Positions 1 through 11,365 of a DNA stretch of 60,866 nt are shown piece after piece. The notes under the pieces were generated by a model, which was not told the DNA's origin, did no database searches, and saw only the letters and a list, made by a program, of their open reading frames with translations. The position numbers were made by a program, and so were the translations under genes. Where the stretch lies: assembly GCF_016900775.1 (NCBI RefSeq), contig NZ_JACJKN010000016.1, forward strand, positions 1-60,866, given 5' to 3'. This DNA comes from Olsenella uli. Lineage in GTDB: Bacteria; Actinomycetota; Coriobacteriia; Coriobacteriales; Atopobiaceae. Each line of letters begins with the position of its first letter. Within the stretch, counting starts at the first letter, position 1.

Positions 1-24
1 CCCCTCCCCTCCATGGCAGCCCCC

Positions 25-1515
25 TCACTCCACGGACCGCGAGCGGAAGCCCACGGCCTCCACGATGTCGTCGGACGTCACCCGGTCGTGGCCCGCGAGG
101 TCGGCTATCGTCCGGGCCACGCGGGCCACGCGGGCGATGGCGCGCCCGCCGAGCCTGAGGCGCTCCGCGAGACCCTCGAAGGTCCGCTGCGCCCCCTGGT
201 CGAGCAGCGCCGCGGCGACCGGCCCCGCTCGGCCGTCATCGCGTCGGGCCCGCCGGGCGGCCCGCTCGCGGGCCTGCGCAACGAGGTCCGCCATCTCCTC
301 GGAGCTCTGGCCCCGCTGCTCGCGGATCACCTTCCTGCCCGAGGGGCGCGCGACGTCCACGACCACGTCGATGCGGTCCATGAGGGGGCCGCCGATCCTC
401 CCCTGGTAGGCGGAGACGCGCGCCGGGGTGCAGCTGCACTCGGCGTCCGGGTCCCCCAGGTGCCCGCAGGGGCACGGGTTGGCCGCCGCGACGAGCTGGA
501 AGTCGCACGGGAACGTGTAGACCCCGTCGACCCGCACGATCCGCACCTCGCCGTCCTCGAGCGGCTGGCGCATCGCCTGCAGCGCGCCCCGGCCGAACTC
601 GGGCAGCTCGTCCAGGAAGAGCACCCCCTTGTCCGCGAGCGACACCTCCCCCGGCCGGACGGGCCGGCCCCCGCCGACGAGCCCGCCGACCGAGATGGAG
701 TGGTGGGGCGCCCTGAAGGGGCGCTCCCCGCGCGCGATGCCGTCGATGGGCTCCCCCGCGACGGAGTGGACGAGCAGGGCCTCGTCGGCCTCGCCCTCCC
801 CGAGCGGCGGGAGGATGGTGGGCAGCCTGCGCGCGAGCATGGTCTTTCCGGCCCCGGGCGGACCGACCATGAGGACGCCGTGGCGCCCGGCCGCGGCGAT
901 GACCATGGCGCGCTTGGCAAGATCCTGGTCGACGACGTCGGCGTAGTCGAGGGCCGGCGCCATCGGCGCGCCGACCGGGGACGCGCCGGCGAGCCCCACG
1001 GGCGGCAGCGCCGAGACGCCACCCCTGAGCTGCGCGAGCGAGACGAGCCCGTGCGTCTCCCCGGGCCAGCCCGGGGAGACCTGGGCGAGGGCCGACGTGA
1101 CGAGCGAGAGCCCCCGCTCGTGGGCCAGCTGCGCATAGGCGACGCCGCCGCGCACGGGGCACACCGAGCCGTCGAGCCCGAGCTCGCCCACCATGAGGCA
1201 GCCCTTGGCCAAGCGGCGGGGCAGCTGCCCCGTGGCCACGAGGATGGCCGTGGCTATGGGCAGGTCGAAGCCGGTCCCGGTCTTTCTCATCTCGCTCGGG
1301 GCGAGGTTGACGGTCACGCGCGCCCGCGGGAGCTCGAAGCCGCAGGAGCGCAGGGCGCAGCGCACCCTCGAGCGCGCCTCGAGCACCGCCGAGTCGGGCA
1401 TGCCGACGACGTCGATGCCCGGGATGCCGCCCGAGGTGCTCACCTCCACGGTGACGTGGAGCGCCTCGACGCCGCGCAGCTCTGCGGCGTCGATTCCGGC
1501 GGACCCGCGCCCCAT
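25..1515 (-). CDS. comM: YifB/ComM family Mg-chelatase-like AAA+ ATPase
   Basis: A 496-residue protein with the layout of the YifB/ComM family: an N-terminal ChlI/Lon-protease-like domain (about 1-170, with SEMRKTGTGFDLPIA near 74-88), an AAA+ core with Walker A GPPGAGKT at 218-225, and a C-terminal magnesium-chelatase-type domain after a Cys-rich stretch (CPCG...CSC). In naturally competent bacteria ComM is a hexameric helicase that promotes branch migration during recombination of incoming DNA; that role is inferred here from family. The start ATG shares one base with the stop of yraN, so the two are translationally linked. The usual dprA neighbour, if present, would lie beyond the left edge. 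Confidence 0.95.
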   Translation of the reverse strand: MGRGSAGIDAAELRGVEALHVTVEVSTSGGIPGIDVVGMPDSAVLEARSRVRCALRSCGFELPRARVTVNLAPSEMRKTGTGFDLPIATAILVATGQLPRRLAKGCLMVGELGLDGSVCPVRGGVAYAQLAHERGLSLVTSALAQVSPGWPGETHGLVSLAQLRGGVSALPPVGLAGASPVGAPMAPALDYADVVDQDLAKRAMVIAAAGRHGVLMVGPPGAGKTMLARRLPTILPPLGEGEADEALLVHSVAGEPIDGIARGERPFRAPHHSISVGGLVGGGRPVRPGEVSLADKGVLFLDELPEFGRGALQAMRQPLEDGEVRIVRVDGVYTFPCDFQLVAAANPCPCGHLGDPDAECSCTPARVSAYQGRIGGPLMDRIDVVVDVARPSGRKVIREQRGQSSEEMADLVAQARERAARRARRDDGRAGPVAAALLDQGAQRTFEGLAERLRLGGRAIARVARVARTIADLAGHDRVTSDDIVEAVGFRSRSVE

Positions 1516-2012
1516 CAGTCGTCTACCTCGTAGGCCCCGGTGAGGTGGCGCAGCCGCGCGGCGCCCTCCCCCACGACGTTCAGGGCTATGACGTCGAAGC
1601 GCACGGCGTCGGCCTCGGGGTGGTTGACGATGTAGGCGAGCGCGAGCATCTTGTACCGGCGGCGCTTGCGGGAGTCGACGGCGAGCTCGGGCATCCCCTC
1701 CCCGCACTCCCCGAGCGCGAGCCTCGTCTTGACCTCCACGAGCACGACCGTCTCGTCCTCGTCGTCCTCGCGCGCGACGATGTCGACCTCGCCGAAGTCG
1801 CAGCGCCAGTTGCGGTCGAGGATGTACCACCCCTTCCGCTCGAGGTAGGCGGCGGCCATCTCCTCGCCCTTCATGCCGAGCTCGCGCGGCGTGAGGTCGC
1901 GGACCGTCCTCGGGCGCTCCTGGGCGCAGGCCTCCCCCTGCGCGTCCGCGGCCCCGGCCGGGGCTACCTGCTCGGGCTCGTACTCGAACGTGCGCTCCTG
2001 CTCCTCGTGCAT
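1515..2012 (-). CDS. yraN: UPF0102 family YraN-like putative endonuclease
   Basis: A 165-residue protein. The C-terminal ~120 residues match the YraN/UPF0102 restriction-endonuclease-like fold: ELGMKGEEMAAAYLERKGW, then GEVDIVARE and VLVEVKTR, which supply the D...ExK metal-binding set. The family is of unclear function and often sits beside rnhB and comM, as here. I chose the ATG at 2012 because GGAGG lies seven bases upstream; an ATG five codons earlier (2027) lacks a site. The first ~40 residues are acidic, low in order and not part of the family core. Confidence 0.85.
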   Translation of the reverse strand: MHEEQERTFEYEPEQVAPAGAADAQGEACAQERPRTVRDLTPRELGMKGEEMAAAYLERKGWYILDRNWRCDFGEVDIVAREDDEDETVVLVEVKTRLALGECGEGMPELAVDSRKRRRYKMLALAYIVNHPEADAVRFDVIALNVVGEGAARLRHLTGAYEVDD

Positions 2013-2193
2013 CTCTCTGCCTCCCATCGTCGGACACGGTCAGACGAGCTTGGCAGAGGGCGCTCTCGCCCCGCGCGCACCGAGCGGGCGCGACGCTTCC
2101 GCGTCGCCGACGGGTCAAGGGGCGGCAGCCGGGGCGCCGCAGCTCACGCCCCTCGCCGCCCGCCGCGGCAGGCGACGGGTCAAAAGCGGCGAA

Positions 2194-2982
2194 TCAGAAG
2201 AGGCGCGGCGTCTCGAGGAAGTTTCCACAGAACGAGACGCGGTGTATCGGGGTGAGGCCGCGCTCCCGGATGGCGGCGATGTGCTCGGCCGACCCGTAGC
2301 CCTTCGACTCCGCGAGGTGGTAGCCCGGGTAGTCGTCCTCGTAGGAGACCATGAGCGCGTCCCTCGTCACCTTGGCGACGATCGAGGCGGCCGAGATGCA
2401 CGCCACGCGCGCGTCCCCCTTGACGACGCAGGTCTCCCGCGGGTGGACGTGCACGGGGTTGCCGTCGATGAGGACGCCGTCCGGCTCGATGCCCGCGTCG
2501 GCGATCGCGGCCGCCATGGCCTCCCTCAGGGCCACGGCCATCCCCACCGCGTCGATCGAGGCGGGCTCAACGTGGGCGACGCCGATGGCGAGCGCGACGT
2601 CGGCGATGCGCGCCGCGAGCGCCTCGCGCCGCGCCGGCGAGAGCTGCTTGGAGTCGTTCAGCCCCCATACGATCGGCTCGTCCGGCAGGGCGACGGCGGC
2701 AACCGTGAGCGGCCCGGCGAGCGCCCCGCGCCCCACCTCGTCGACGCCGAGGACGAGGCCCGTCCCCCCGAGCTCCCGCATGAGGCGGTAGGAGGCCTCC
2801 ACGCGCGACCGCTCGGCCGCCTCGCGCTCGAGGCGCCGCCTCGCGACCTCGATGGCGTGGCGGACCTGGCGCCGCGGGTCCTCGGCGTAGCGCTCCATGA
2901 GGCCGCGGGCCTCCTCCGCCGGCGCGCTCGCGAGGGCGGCCGCGACCTCGCGGGCCGTGGCGGGGCGTGCTGTCGAGGTCAT
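2194..2982 (-). CDS. rnhB: Ribonuclease HII
   Basis: Cleaves RNA in RNA-DNA hybrids and removes single misincorporated ribonucleotides. 262 residues from an ATG preceded by GAGG. The signature DEVGRGALAGP begins at residue 81, giving catalytic Asp81 and Glu82; the later SIVAKVTRD motif carries a third acidic ligand. The first ~70 residues form a charged helical extension found in several Gram-positive RNase HII proteins. A strong terminator separates it from rplS upstream, so it probably has its own promoter or depends on read-through. Confidence 0.95.
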   Translation of the reverse strand: MTSTARPATAREVAAALASAPAEEARGLMERYAEDPRRQVRHAIEVARRRLEREAAERSRVEASYRLMRELGGTGLVLGVDEVGRGALAGPLTVAAVALPDEPIVWGLNDSKQLSPARREALAARIADVALAIGVAHVEPASIDAVGMAVALREAMAAAIADAGIEPDGVLIDGNPVHVHPRETCVVKGDARVACISAASIVAKVTRDALMVSYEDDYPGYHLAESKGYGSAEHIAAIRERGLTPIHRVSFCGNFLETPRLF

Positions 2983-3000
2983 GGGCTCCCCTCTCATGGA

Positions 3001-3026
3001 AAAAGCCGCCCCCGAGGGGGCGGCTC
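3001..3026 (-). terminator. Rho-independent terminator after rplS
   Basis: Perfect 10-bp stem (3005-3014 with 3017-3026) of GCCGCCCCC type followed on the minus strand by five Ts (A run 3001-3005). It lies 24 bases past the rplS stop. Confidence 0.9.
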
Positions 3027-3049
3027 GCAGATGACGCTTCGAATGAGCG

Positions 3050-3394
3050 CTAGTCGCGCTTCTCGCGGATGCGGGCGGCCTTGCCCACGCGGTCGCGCAG
3101 GTAGTAGAGCTTGGCGCGACGGACGTCGCCGTGGCGGACGACCTCGAGCTTGGCAATCTTGGGGCTGTGCAGCGGGAAGGTGCGCTCGACGCCCACGGAG
3201 AAGCTGATCTTGCGGACGGTGAAGGTCTCGCGCGCGCCCGCGCCGCTCATGCGGATGACGTCGCCCTCGAAGACCTGCTCGCGGGTGCGGTCGCCCTCGA
3301 CGATGCGGTAGTGGACCTTGACGTGGTCGCCGACCTTGACCGCGGGGATGTCCTCGCGAATCTGCTGACGCTCGATGGCGCGAATGTAGTCCAT
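3050..3394 (-). CDS. rplS: 50S ribosomal protein L19
   Basis: A 114-residue L19 ([34 protein letters not shown]...), full length for the family. It sits at the 30S-50S interface of the ribosome. The ATG at 3394 has AAGGAA five bases upstream; longer in-frame extensions are not conserved. It is monocistronic by structure, with its own promoter (3463-3491) and terminator (3001-3026). The 5' leader can form a small hairpin (3418-3423 with 3435-3440), which might be an L19-type leader, though I cannot confirm that. Confidence 0.97.
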   Translation of the reverse strand: MDYIRAIERQQIREDIPAVKVGDHVKVHYRIVEGDRTREQVFEGDVIRMSGAGARETFTVRKISFSVGVERTFPLHSPKIAKLEVVRHGDVRRAKLYYLRDRVGKAARIREKRD

Positions 3395-3462
3395 GATCTT
3401 TCCTTGTCTCTCTAGAGGTGCCGCCACGCTTGAACGGCACATAGGCTTACACACAGCGCCTT

Positions 3463-3491
3463 AGTATACGGCAGTGGGCGGCGCTAGACAA
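3463..3491 (-). promoter_or_regulatory. Probable sigma-A promoter of rplS
   Basis: Minus-strand TTGTCT (3491-3486), a 17-bp spacer, then TATACT (3468-3463), about 69 bases before the rplS start and just past the stop of the upstream gene. Four of six -35 and five of six -10 bases match consensus. Confidence 0.65.
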
Positions 3492-3503
3492 GAAGCACAC
3501 AAC

Positions 3504-4463
3504 TCAGAGGCAGAGCCCCACGACGACGCCGGCCTGCCCGCTCGCCGCGCCCGTCATGTTCGGGTACCCCGAGGCCATGGCCTGGTAGACCATGCGCTGC
3601 CCCCACCCCTCGAGCGCGTAGGGGTACGAGGTCCGGTACCACCAGTTGCACGCCTCGCCGTCGTATGACATGACGAGCGCCCCCGAGCTGCCCGCCCCGT
3701 CGACGCCGGCGGCGGAGAAGTACTCGTACTGCGCGCCCTGCGAGGAGAGCGCCTCGTCGTAGGGCGCGAAGTCCACGTACTCCGAGCTCGCGTTCGGGGT
3801 GGTCCCGTACTCGCGGGCAAACCAGTCGACCTCCCCGCACACCTCCGAGACGGAGGGCACCCAGAGCGCGTCGGCGGTCGTGGTGAGCGTGGAGGCGACG
3901 TCGGACGAGCCGTAGCGCACGGCGAGGTTGTCGGTGACCTTCGAGACCGGGACCACGAGCGCGGCGAGCTCGTCGGGCAGAAGGCCGGCCCCCTCCCCCG
4001 CGAGCCACGCCCTGAGCTCGGAGGCCTCCCAGCCGCCCGCGTTCTCGTCGTCGGAGAAGGGGCACACGGCGATGGGCGAGGTCATGAGCGTGAGCCCGGC
4101 CGCGCCGCCGCCGTCCGCGCGCTCGTCGGCGCGGATTCCCACAACGCGCAGCTCCACCACCGTCGCGTCGTCGAGCGTCAGCGTCCGGGTGTCGCCCACC
4201 TCGATCCCGCGCTCGGAGGCCACGGCCCGGCCCTCCTCGTCGGAGGGCGCCGCGGCGATGAGGGCCGCGATGTCGGAGAGCTCCTGCCAGGAGTACTCGT
4301 CGAAGGATTCCGCGACGACGCGCTCGGGTGCCGCGTCGGGGGCGTCCGCCCCCGGGCCCGAGCCCTGCGTGACGAGCACAAGCAGCGTCGCCCCCAGCGC
4401 GACGAGCGCAATCGAGAGCGTGAGCGCGAGCGCCGTGAGGAACCCTCCGCCGTGACGAGCCAT
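3504..4463 (-). CDS. Membrane-anchored DUF6273-like protein
   Basis: A 319-residue protein with one N-terminal membrane segment (about 7-30) after a short basic stretch (MARHGGG), so most of the chain is probably outside the cell. The extracytoplasmic part contains a block resembling DUF6273 (ICPFSDDENAGGWEASELRAWL type, then LP..L..LVVPVSKVTDN), a domain of unknown function seen in surface proteins of Gram-positive gut bacteria. The start ATG at 4463 has GGAGGGGG upstream; an in-frame extension to 4574 has no site and overlaps dgt. Function unknown. Confidence 0.7.
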   Translation of the reverse strand: MARHGGGFLTALALTLSIALVALGATLLVLVTQGSGPGADAPDAAPERVVAESFDEYSWQELSDIAALIAAAPSDEEGRAVASERGIEVGDTRTLTLDDATVVELRVVGIRADERADGGGAAGLTLMTSPIAVCPFSDDENAGGWEASELRAWLAGEGAGLLPDELAALVVPVSKVTDNLAVRYGSSDVASTLTTTADALWVPSVSEVCGEVDWFAREYGTTPNASSEYVDFAPYDEALSSQGAQYEYFSAAGVDGAGSSGALVMSYDGEACNWWYRTSYPYALEGWGQRMVYQAMASGYPNMTGAASGQAGVVVGLCL

Positions 4464-4485
4464 CCAGTCCCCCTCCCCTTCGCTG

Positions 4486-4510
4486 ACGAGAGGGGAACGC
4501 CCCCTCTCGT
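4486..4510. repeat. Perfect 10-bp hairpin between dgt and the DUF6273-like gene
   Basis: Arms 4486-4495 and 4501-4510 pair perfectly around a 5-base loop. No T run follows on the minus strand, so it is not a classical terminator. It would lie in the mRNA leader about 23 bases before the downstream start codon. Confidence 0.5.
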
Positions 4511-4558
4511 CGCCTGCTGCATGCCAGTGTAGGGGAAGCCGCCCCGCGCGCCGAGGGC

Positions 4559-5593
4559 TCAGCGCGTTCTCCACGACCTCGGTATCTTGAGGTCCTCGTA
4601 GACGCGGATCGCGTATCGGTCGGTCATGCCGGAGACGAAGTCGGCAACCTGCACGTCAAGCGGGTCGTCATGGAGGCGGTACTCGGCGGGGACCTCGTCG
4701 GGGTGCCCCGCGAAGTGAGCGAAGAGGTCGACGAGCATCGCGTAGGCCTTCGGCTCCTCCCACTTGGCGTCGCCGCGCGAGTAGAGCCGCTCGAAGAGAA
4801 ACGCGCGCAGCGACATCATCGCCCCCCACACCCCCTCGGACATCAGGACGTCGCCGCTTCTGGAGCTCATGGACACCACGTCGTGGACCATCGTCTCGAT
4901 GCGCTCCGAGGAGCTCGAGCCGAGCCGCTCGCATGGCCCCGGGGGAAGGTCCGACTCCCTGAGCATCCCCGCCCGCTCGGCGTCGTCGATGTCATGGCAG
5001 ACATAGGCGATCCTGTCGGCGAGCGCGACGACGCGCCCCTCGGGCGTGGACGCCCGCCGCACCCCCGTGTGGCAGCGTATGCCGTCGACCACCTCGCGCG
5101 AGAGGTTGAGCCCCCGGCCGTCGCGCTCGAGGACGTCCACGATTCGCGCGCCCTGCTCGTTGTGCGCGAAGAGCCGGGCCCCGTCCTCGGGCTCCCCGCG
5201 GTGCCGGGCGAGGGCGTGGCTGAGCGCCCGCTCGCCGACGTGCCCGAAGGGCGTGTGGCCCAGGTCGTGCCCGAGCGCGATCGCCTCGGTCAGGTCCTCG
5301 TTGAGCCCGAGCGGGCGAGCGATGGAGCGGGCGACCTGCGAGACCTCGAGCGTGTGGATGAGACGGGTGCGGTAGTGGTCCCCCTCGGGGGCGAGAAAGA
5401 CCTGGGTCTTGTGGGCGAGCCTCCTGAAGCTCTTGGAGTGCAGGATGCGGTCGCGGTCGCACTGGAAGCAGGTGCGCAGCTCGTCCGCGGGCTCGGGGCG
5501 CAGCCGCCCGAGCGACGCGTCGGCGAAGGTCGCGTCCGGCGAGAGCCGCCCGCGCTCCGCGCGCTCGAGGTCCCGTCTCGTGATCACCCGCAT
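4559..5593 (-). CDS. dgt: dGTPase-like HD-domain triphosphohydrolase
   Basis: A 344-residue HD hydrolase expected to cleave dNTPs to deoxynucleoside and triphosphate, thereby tuning nucleotide pools. It shows CFQCDRDRILHSKSFRRLAHKTQVF typical of the deoxyguanosinetriphosphate triphosphohydrolase-like family, a first His at 80 (IHTLEVSQ) and the HD pair His109-Asp110 in LGHDLGHTPFGH. The ATG at 5593 is preferred over GTG 5599 because AGGAGG lies eight bases upstream of it. That SD directly abuts the long palindrome at 5607-5736. Confidence 0.9.
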   Translation of the reverse strand: MRVITRRDLERAERGRLSPDATFADASLGRLRPEPADELRTCFQCDRDRILHSKSFRRLAHKTQVFLAPEGDHYRTRLIHTLEVSQVARSIARPLGLNEDLTEAIALGHDLGHTPFGHVGERALSHALARHRGEPEDGARLFAHNEQGARIVDVLERDGRGLNLSREVVDGIRCHTGVRRASTPEGRVVALADRIAYVCHDIDDAERAGMLRESDLPPGPCERLGSSSSERIETMVHDVVSMSSRSGDVLMSEGVWGAMMSLRAFLFERLYSRGDAKWEEPKAYAMLVDLFAHFAGHPDEVPAEYRLHDDPLDVQVADFVSGMTDRYAIRVYEDLKIPRSWRTR

Positions 5594-5606
5594 GGGCACC
5601 CCCTCC

Positions 5607-5736
5607 TGTCGTTTGGGGACGGGTTATTTCTCTCAGAGAACGGGGGGCGGGTCTCGGGCCCGCACCGGGCGGTGCCAAACGGCGGACCAGGCCGGTCCCG
5701 CCGTCTCTGAGAGAAATAACCCGTCCCCAAACGACA
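5607..5736. repeat. Long REP-like inverted repeat between ppdK and dgt
   Basis: Two identical 33-bp arms (5607-5639 and 5704-5736, inverted) flank a 64-bp GC-rich spacer. Each arm holds TTTGGGGACGGGTTATTT and ends in a small palindrome TTCTCTCAGAGAA. The GGGGACGGG core resembles GGGGACAGG at the palindromes flanking the RAYT transposase (18319-18347, 19156-19190). The outer edge of the left arm overlaps the SD of dgt by one base. Confidence 0.9.
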
Positions 5737-5746
5737 CAAACGACAA

Positions 5747-5777
5747 GAGGGGGAGAGGCGCGTTGCCCCTCCCCCTC
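5747..5777 (-). terminator. Possible weak terminator after ppdK
   Basis: Twelve-base arms (5747-5758, 5766-5777) with one mismatch form a GAGGGGGAG-type stem downstream of the ppdK stop; only scattered Ts follow on the minus strand. Confidence 0.35.
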
Positions 5778-5813
5778 CGCACATAACGGCGTGGCGCGTC
5801 TACCTGCGCTGGC

Positions 5814-8573
<2,760 letters not shown>

Positions 8574-8746
8574 GTTTTCCCCTTGCTTTCCTAGGGTTCC
8601 TGACGCGTCCCGTGCGGTCCGCGCCCTTACAGCTCGGTCGCGCTCCGCCATCGCGCGGCCATAGGACATGGTATCAACCAGTCCCCCCTCCGCCCTCACT
8701 ATTCCGCGTCCGGTAACGCAGGGTAGGCGAGCGGCGCGCGGGCGAG

Positions 8747-8778
8747 AAAAACGGGGCCACGCCCTGCGGCGCGGCCCC
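8747..8778 (-). terminator. Rho-independent terminator upstream of ppdK
   Basis: Arms 8753-8763 and 8768-8778 pair with one G-T wobble on the minus strand; five Ts follow (A run 8747-8751). It ends transcription of the truncated regulator gene 33 bases after its stop. Confidence 0.85.
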
Positions 8779-8810
8779 AAAGGTAGTACCATGTGATGTG
8801 ATTTGGCCCT

Positions 8811-9212
8811 TTAGTTGGCCGCCGGCTCGTCCTTGTAGACGGCGCCGATCTCGCGGGTGGGCTCCTCCCCCGTCAGCGTGGAGATGACCGTGACGGCCGG
8901 ACCGAGCAGGTCGATCGAGGGGATTCCGCGGCGGTCGAGCTCGCGGCGGATCTCCCTGCGCAGCGTCCCGTTGGCGAACGTGTGGAACACGGCGCACGGG
9001 CGGCTCTCGTCGTAGTTCTCGTCGAGGAACGAGCGCACGGTCTCGACGTCCTTGACGTTGGAGAGGCGCTCGATGTCGACGGAGCCGTCGCCGAACTGTG
9101 CGGCGGCGGCCATGACGACGGTGTTGGCCGTCTCGCCGCGAGCGTCGGAAAGTACGAAGATGAGGGGGACGACCTGACCGAAGATGTCGTCATCCAGATC
9201 GAGCTTGTTCAC
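8811..9212 (-). CDS. Truncated PPDK regulatory protein, N-terminal domain only
   Basis: A 133-residue protein (or 134 from GTG 9215; GTG 9212 has better SD spacing from AGGAGG). The sequence follows the N-terminal half of the DUF299 kinase-pyrophosphorylase family that phosphorylates and reactivates PPDK: LIFVLSDARGETANTVVMAAAAQF, VKDVETVRSFL, then RRGIPSIDLLGPAVTVISTLTGEEPTREIG. It stops where the family's C-terminal domain, with its P-loop (G.SRTSKTPLS type), should begin. The 237 bases before ppdK do not encode that domain. It therefore cannot be a kinase by itself. The frame is intact with a good RBS and terminator, so it looks like a maintained short gene rather than recent decay. Confidence 0.75.
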   Translation of the reverse strand: MNKLDLDDDIFGQVVPLIFVLSDARGETANTVVMAAAAQFGDGSVDIERLSNVKDVETVRSFLDENYDESRPCAVFHTFANGTLRREIRRELDRRGIPSIDLLGPAVTVISTLTGEEPTREIGAVYKDEPAAN

Positions 9213-9268
9213 CACGAGTCCTCCTGTACCTATCAGGCTTCACGGGGCATACCCCGTCTCACCGTAGC

Positions 9269-11365
9269 CTACTTCCTCCGAGAGAGCGCGCCGACGTCGG
9301 CAATCCCCACGAAGACTTCAACGAAGCGGTTGAGGAGGCGCAGGCGGTTCTCCCTTACCTCAGTATCCTCGTCCATGACAAGCACGTCGTCGAAGAATCG
9401 GTCGATGGGCGTCTTGAGTTCGGCAAGGGCGTCAATCGCGGCGCGGAAGTCCCGCCCGGCGAGCGCCGCCGCGACCCTGCGGCCGCCCTCGTCGCACGCG
9501 TCGAGCAGGGTGCGCTCGGCCTCGCCGAGAAGCGCGGCGTTCACCTCGGAGCCGAGCGTCGGGTCGGCGAGGTGGGCGGCGCGGGCGTAGGCCTGGGCGA
9601 GCGCCTCGAAGGTCGCCGGGTCGTCGCGGCGGGCGTCCTCGAGCGCGTGGGCGCGGGCGAGAAACTCGCCCGGGTCGACCACGCCGACGGCGCCGACGGC
9701 CTCGACGGTGTCGGGCGAGACGCCCTCGTCCTTGGCGATGGCCGCGAGCCTGCCGCGGAAGAAGGCGGCGACGTCGTCGGCGACGCGCGCCTCGTCGAAC
9801 TCGACGCCCTGCTCGCGATACGAGCGCAGGGCCAGGCCGATGAGCGCGCGCAGGTCGGCCGCGGGCAGGGAGCGCAGCATGGCGATGACGCCGATGGCGG
9901 CGCGGCGCACGGCATAGGGGTCCGAGGAGCCGGTCGGCGGCTCGTCGATGGCGAAGATGCCGCAGATGGTGTCGAGCTTGTCGGCCACGGCGACGCACGT
10001 GCCCGTGAGGCCGCCCGGCAGCTCGTCGCCGGCGAAGCGCGGGCGGTAGTGCTCGCGGATGGCGCTCGAGACCTCGGCGGGCTCGCCGGCCGCGGCCGCG
10101 AAGTAGCCGCCCATGACGCCCTGCTGGTTGGTGAACTCGACGACGGTCTGGCTCACGAGGTCGGCCTTGGCGAGGTGGGCCGCCCGCTCGGCGAGCGCAG
10201 CGGCGGCCTCGTCGCCGCCCGCCTGCGCGGCCACGGCGCGGGCGAGCGCCTCCATGCGCGCGACCTTCTGGCGCATGGTGCCCAGGCTCTCCTGGAAGGT
10301 GACCTCCCCGAGGCGCTCGACGAAGTCCTCGAGCGGCCGCTTGAGGTCCTCCTCGAAGAAGAACTTGGCGTCGTCGAGGCGGGCGCGCACCACGCGCTCG
10401 TTGCCCGCCACGACCGTCTCGGAGACGGCCGGGTCGGCGTTGGAGACCACGACGAACTCGCGCGTAAGCGCGCCGGCGGCGTCGTAGATCGGGAAGTAGC
10501 GCTGGTTGGAGAGCATCGACTCGCAGATGATCTCGTGGGGGACGCGCAGGAACTCCTCGTCGAAGGTGCCCACGAGGACCGTTGGCCACTCGCAGAGGTT
10601 CACCACCTCGTCGAAGATGCGCTTGGGCGTGTCCACGTGGGCGCCGCCGCGCGCGGCCTCCACCTCGGCGATGCCGGCGCGAATCCGCTCGGTCCGGCGC
10701 TCTGCGGACAGGACGTGGGCGGCCTCGAGGACCTCCTCGTAGCGGGAGGCGTCGTCCACGACGTGGTCGCCCGGGGAGAGCACGCGGTGGCCGCGGGTCA
10801 CGTTGGAGCTCGTGACGTCGGCGTAGCGGACGGGCACGACCTCCCCGCCGAGCAGGGCGCAGATCCAGCGGATCGGGCGGACGAAGGTCTGGTGTTCGCA
10901 GCCCCAGCGCTGCGAGCGGTAGTTGGGCCACTCGAGCGAGCCGATGACGCGCTCGGAGAGCTCGGAGAGGATGGGCAGGGCCGGCGCCGCCGGCACGCTC
11001 CTCTCGGCGAAGACGTACTCGCGGCCGTCGGCGTCCACGCGGCGGACGAGCTCATCGGCGGCGACGCCGCACTTGCGGGCGAAGCCCTGGGCGGCCTTGG
11101 TGGGCGCGCCGGCGTCGTCGAAGGCGATGCTCGCGGCGGGCCCGCGCCTGACCTCGTGCACCTCGTCGGTCTGGCCGGGCACGCCCGCCACGAGGGCGGC
11201 GAGACGGCGGGGCGACGAGATGACGCGCACCTCGCCGTGGGCGAGCCCGGCCTCGTCGAGCCCCTTGGCGACGAGCCTGCCAAGCTGGCCGGCGGCGTTC
11301 ATGAGCGGCGCCGAGGGCATCTCCTCGGTGCCGATCTCCAGCAGGAAGTCACGAGTCTCGGCCAT
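9269..11365 (-). CDS. glyS: Glycyl-tRNA synthetase beta subunit
   Basis: The 698-residue beta subunit of the tetrameric alpha2-beta2 glycyl-tRNA synthetase, needed for tRNA-Gly recognition. It starts LLEIGTEEMPSAPL, the family's N-terminal signature, and is of normal length (about 690). Its ATG directly follows the TAG of glyQ (TAGATG) and has GGAGGTGG upstream, inside the end of glyQ. Last gene of the rpsP-lepB-glyQ-glyS run. Confidence 0.97.
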   Translation of the reverse strand: MAETRDFLLEIGTEEMPSAPLMNAAGQLGRLVAKGLDEAGLAHGEVRVISSPRRLAALVAGVPGQTDEVHEVRRGPAASIAFDDAGAPTKAAQGFARKCGVAADELVRRVDADGREYVFAERSVPAAPALPILSELSERVIGSLEWPNYRSQRWGCEHQTFVRPIRWICALLGGEVVPVRYADVTSSNVTRGHRVLSPGDHVVDDASRYEEVLEAAHVLSAERRTERIRAGIAEVEAARGGAHVDTPKRIFDEVVNLCEWPTVLVGTFDEEFLRVPHEIICESMLSNQRYFPIYDAAGALTREFVVVSNADPAVSETVVAGNERVVRARLDDAKFFFEEDLKRPLEDFVERLGEVTFQESLGTMRQKVARMEALARAVAAQAGGDEAAAALAERAAHLAKADLVSQTVVEFTNQQGVMGGYFAAAAGEPAEVSSAIREHYRPRFAGDELPGGLTGTCVAVADKLDTICGIFAIDEPPTGSSDPYAVRRAAIGVIAMLRSLPAADLRALIGLALRSYREQGVEFDEARVADDVAAFFRGRLAAIAKDEGVSPDTVEAVGAVGVVDPGEFLARAHALEDARRDDPATFEALAQAYARAAHLADPTLGSEVNAALLGEAERTLLDACDEGGRRVAAALAGRDFRAAIDALAELKTPIDRFFDDVLVMDEDTEVRENRLRLLNRFVEVFVGIADVGALSRRK

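Noticed and set aside
8574-8810. A displaced C-terminal half of the PPDK regulator before ppdK
   Set aside because: The gap is too short and no frame shows the P-loop or other C-domain motifs.
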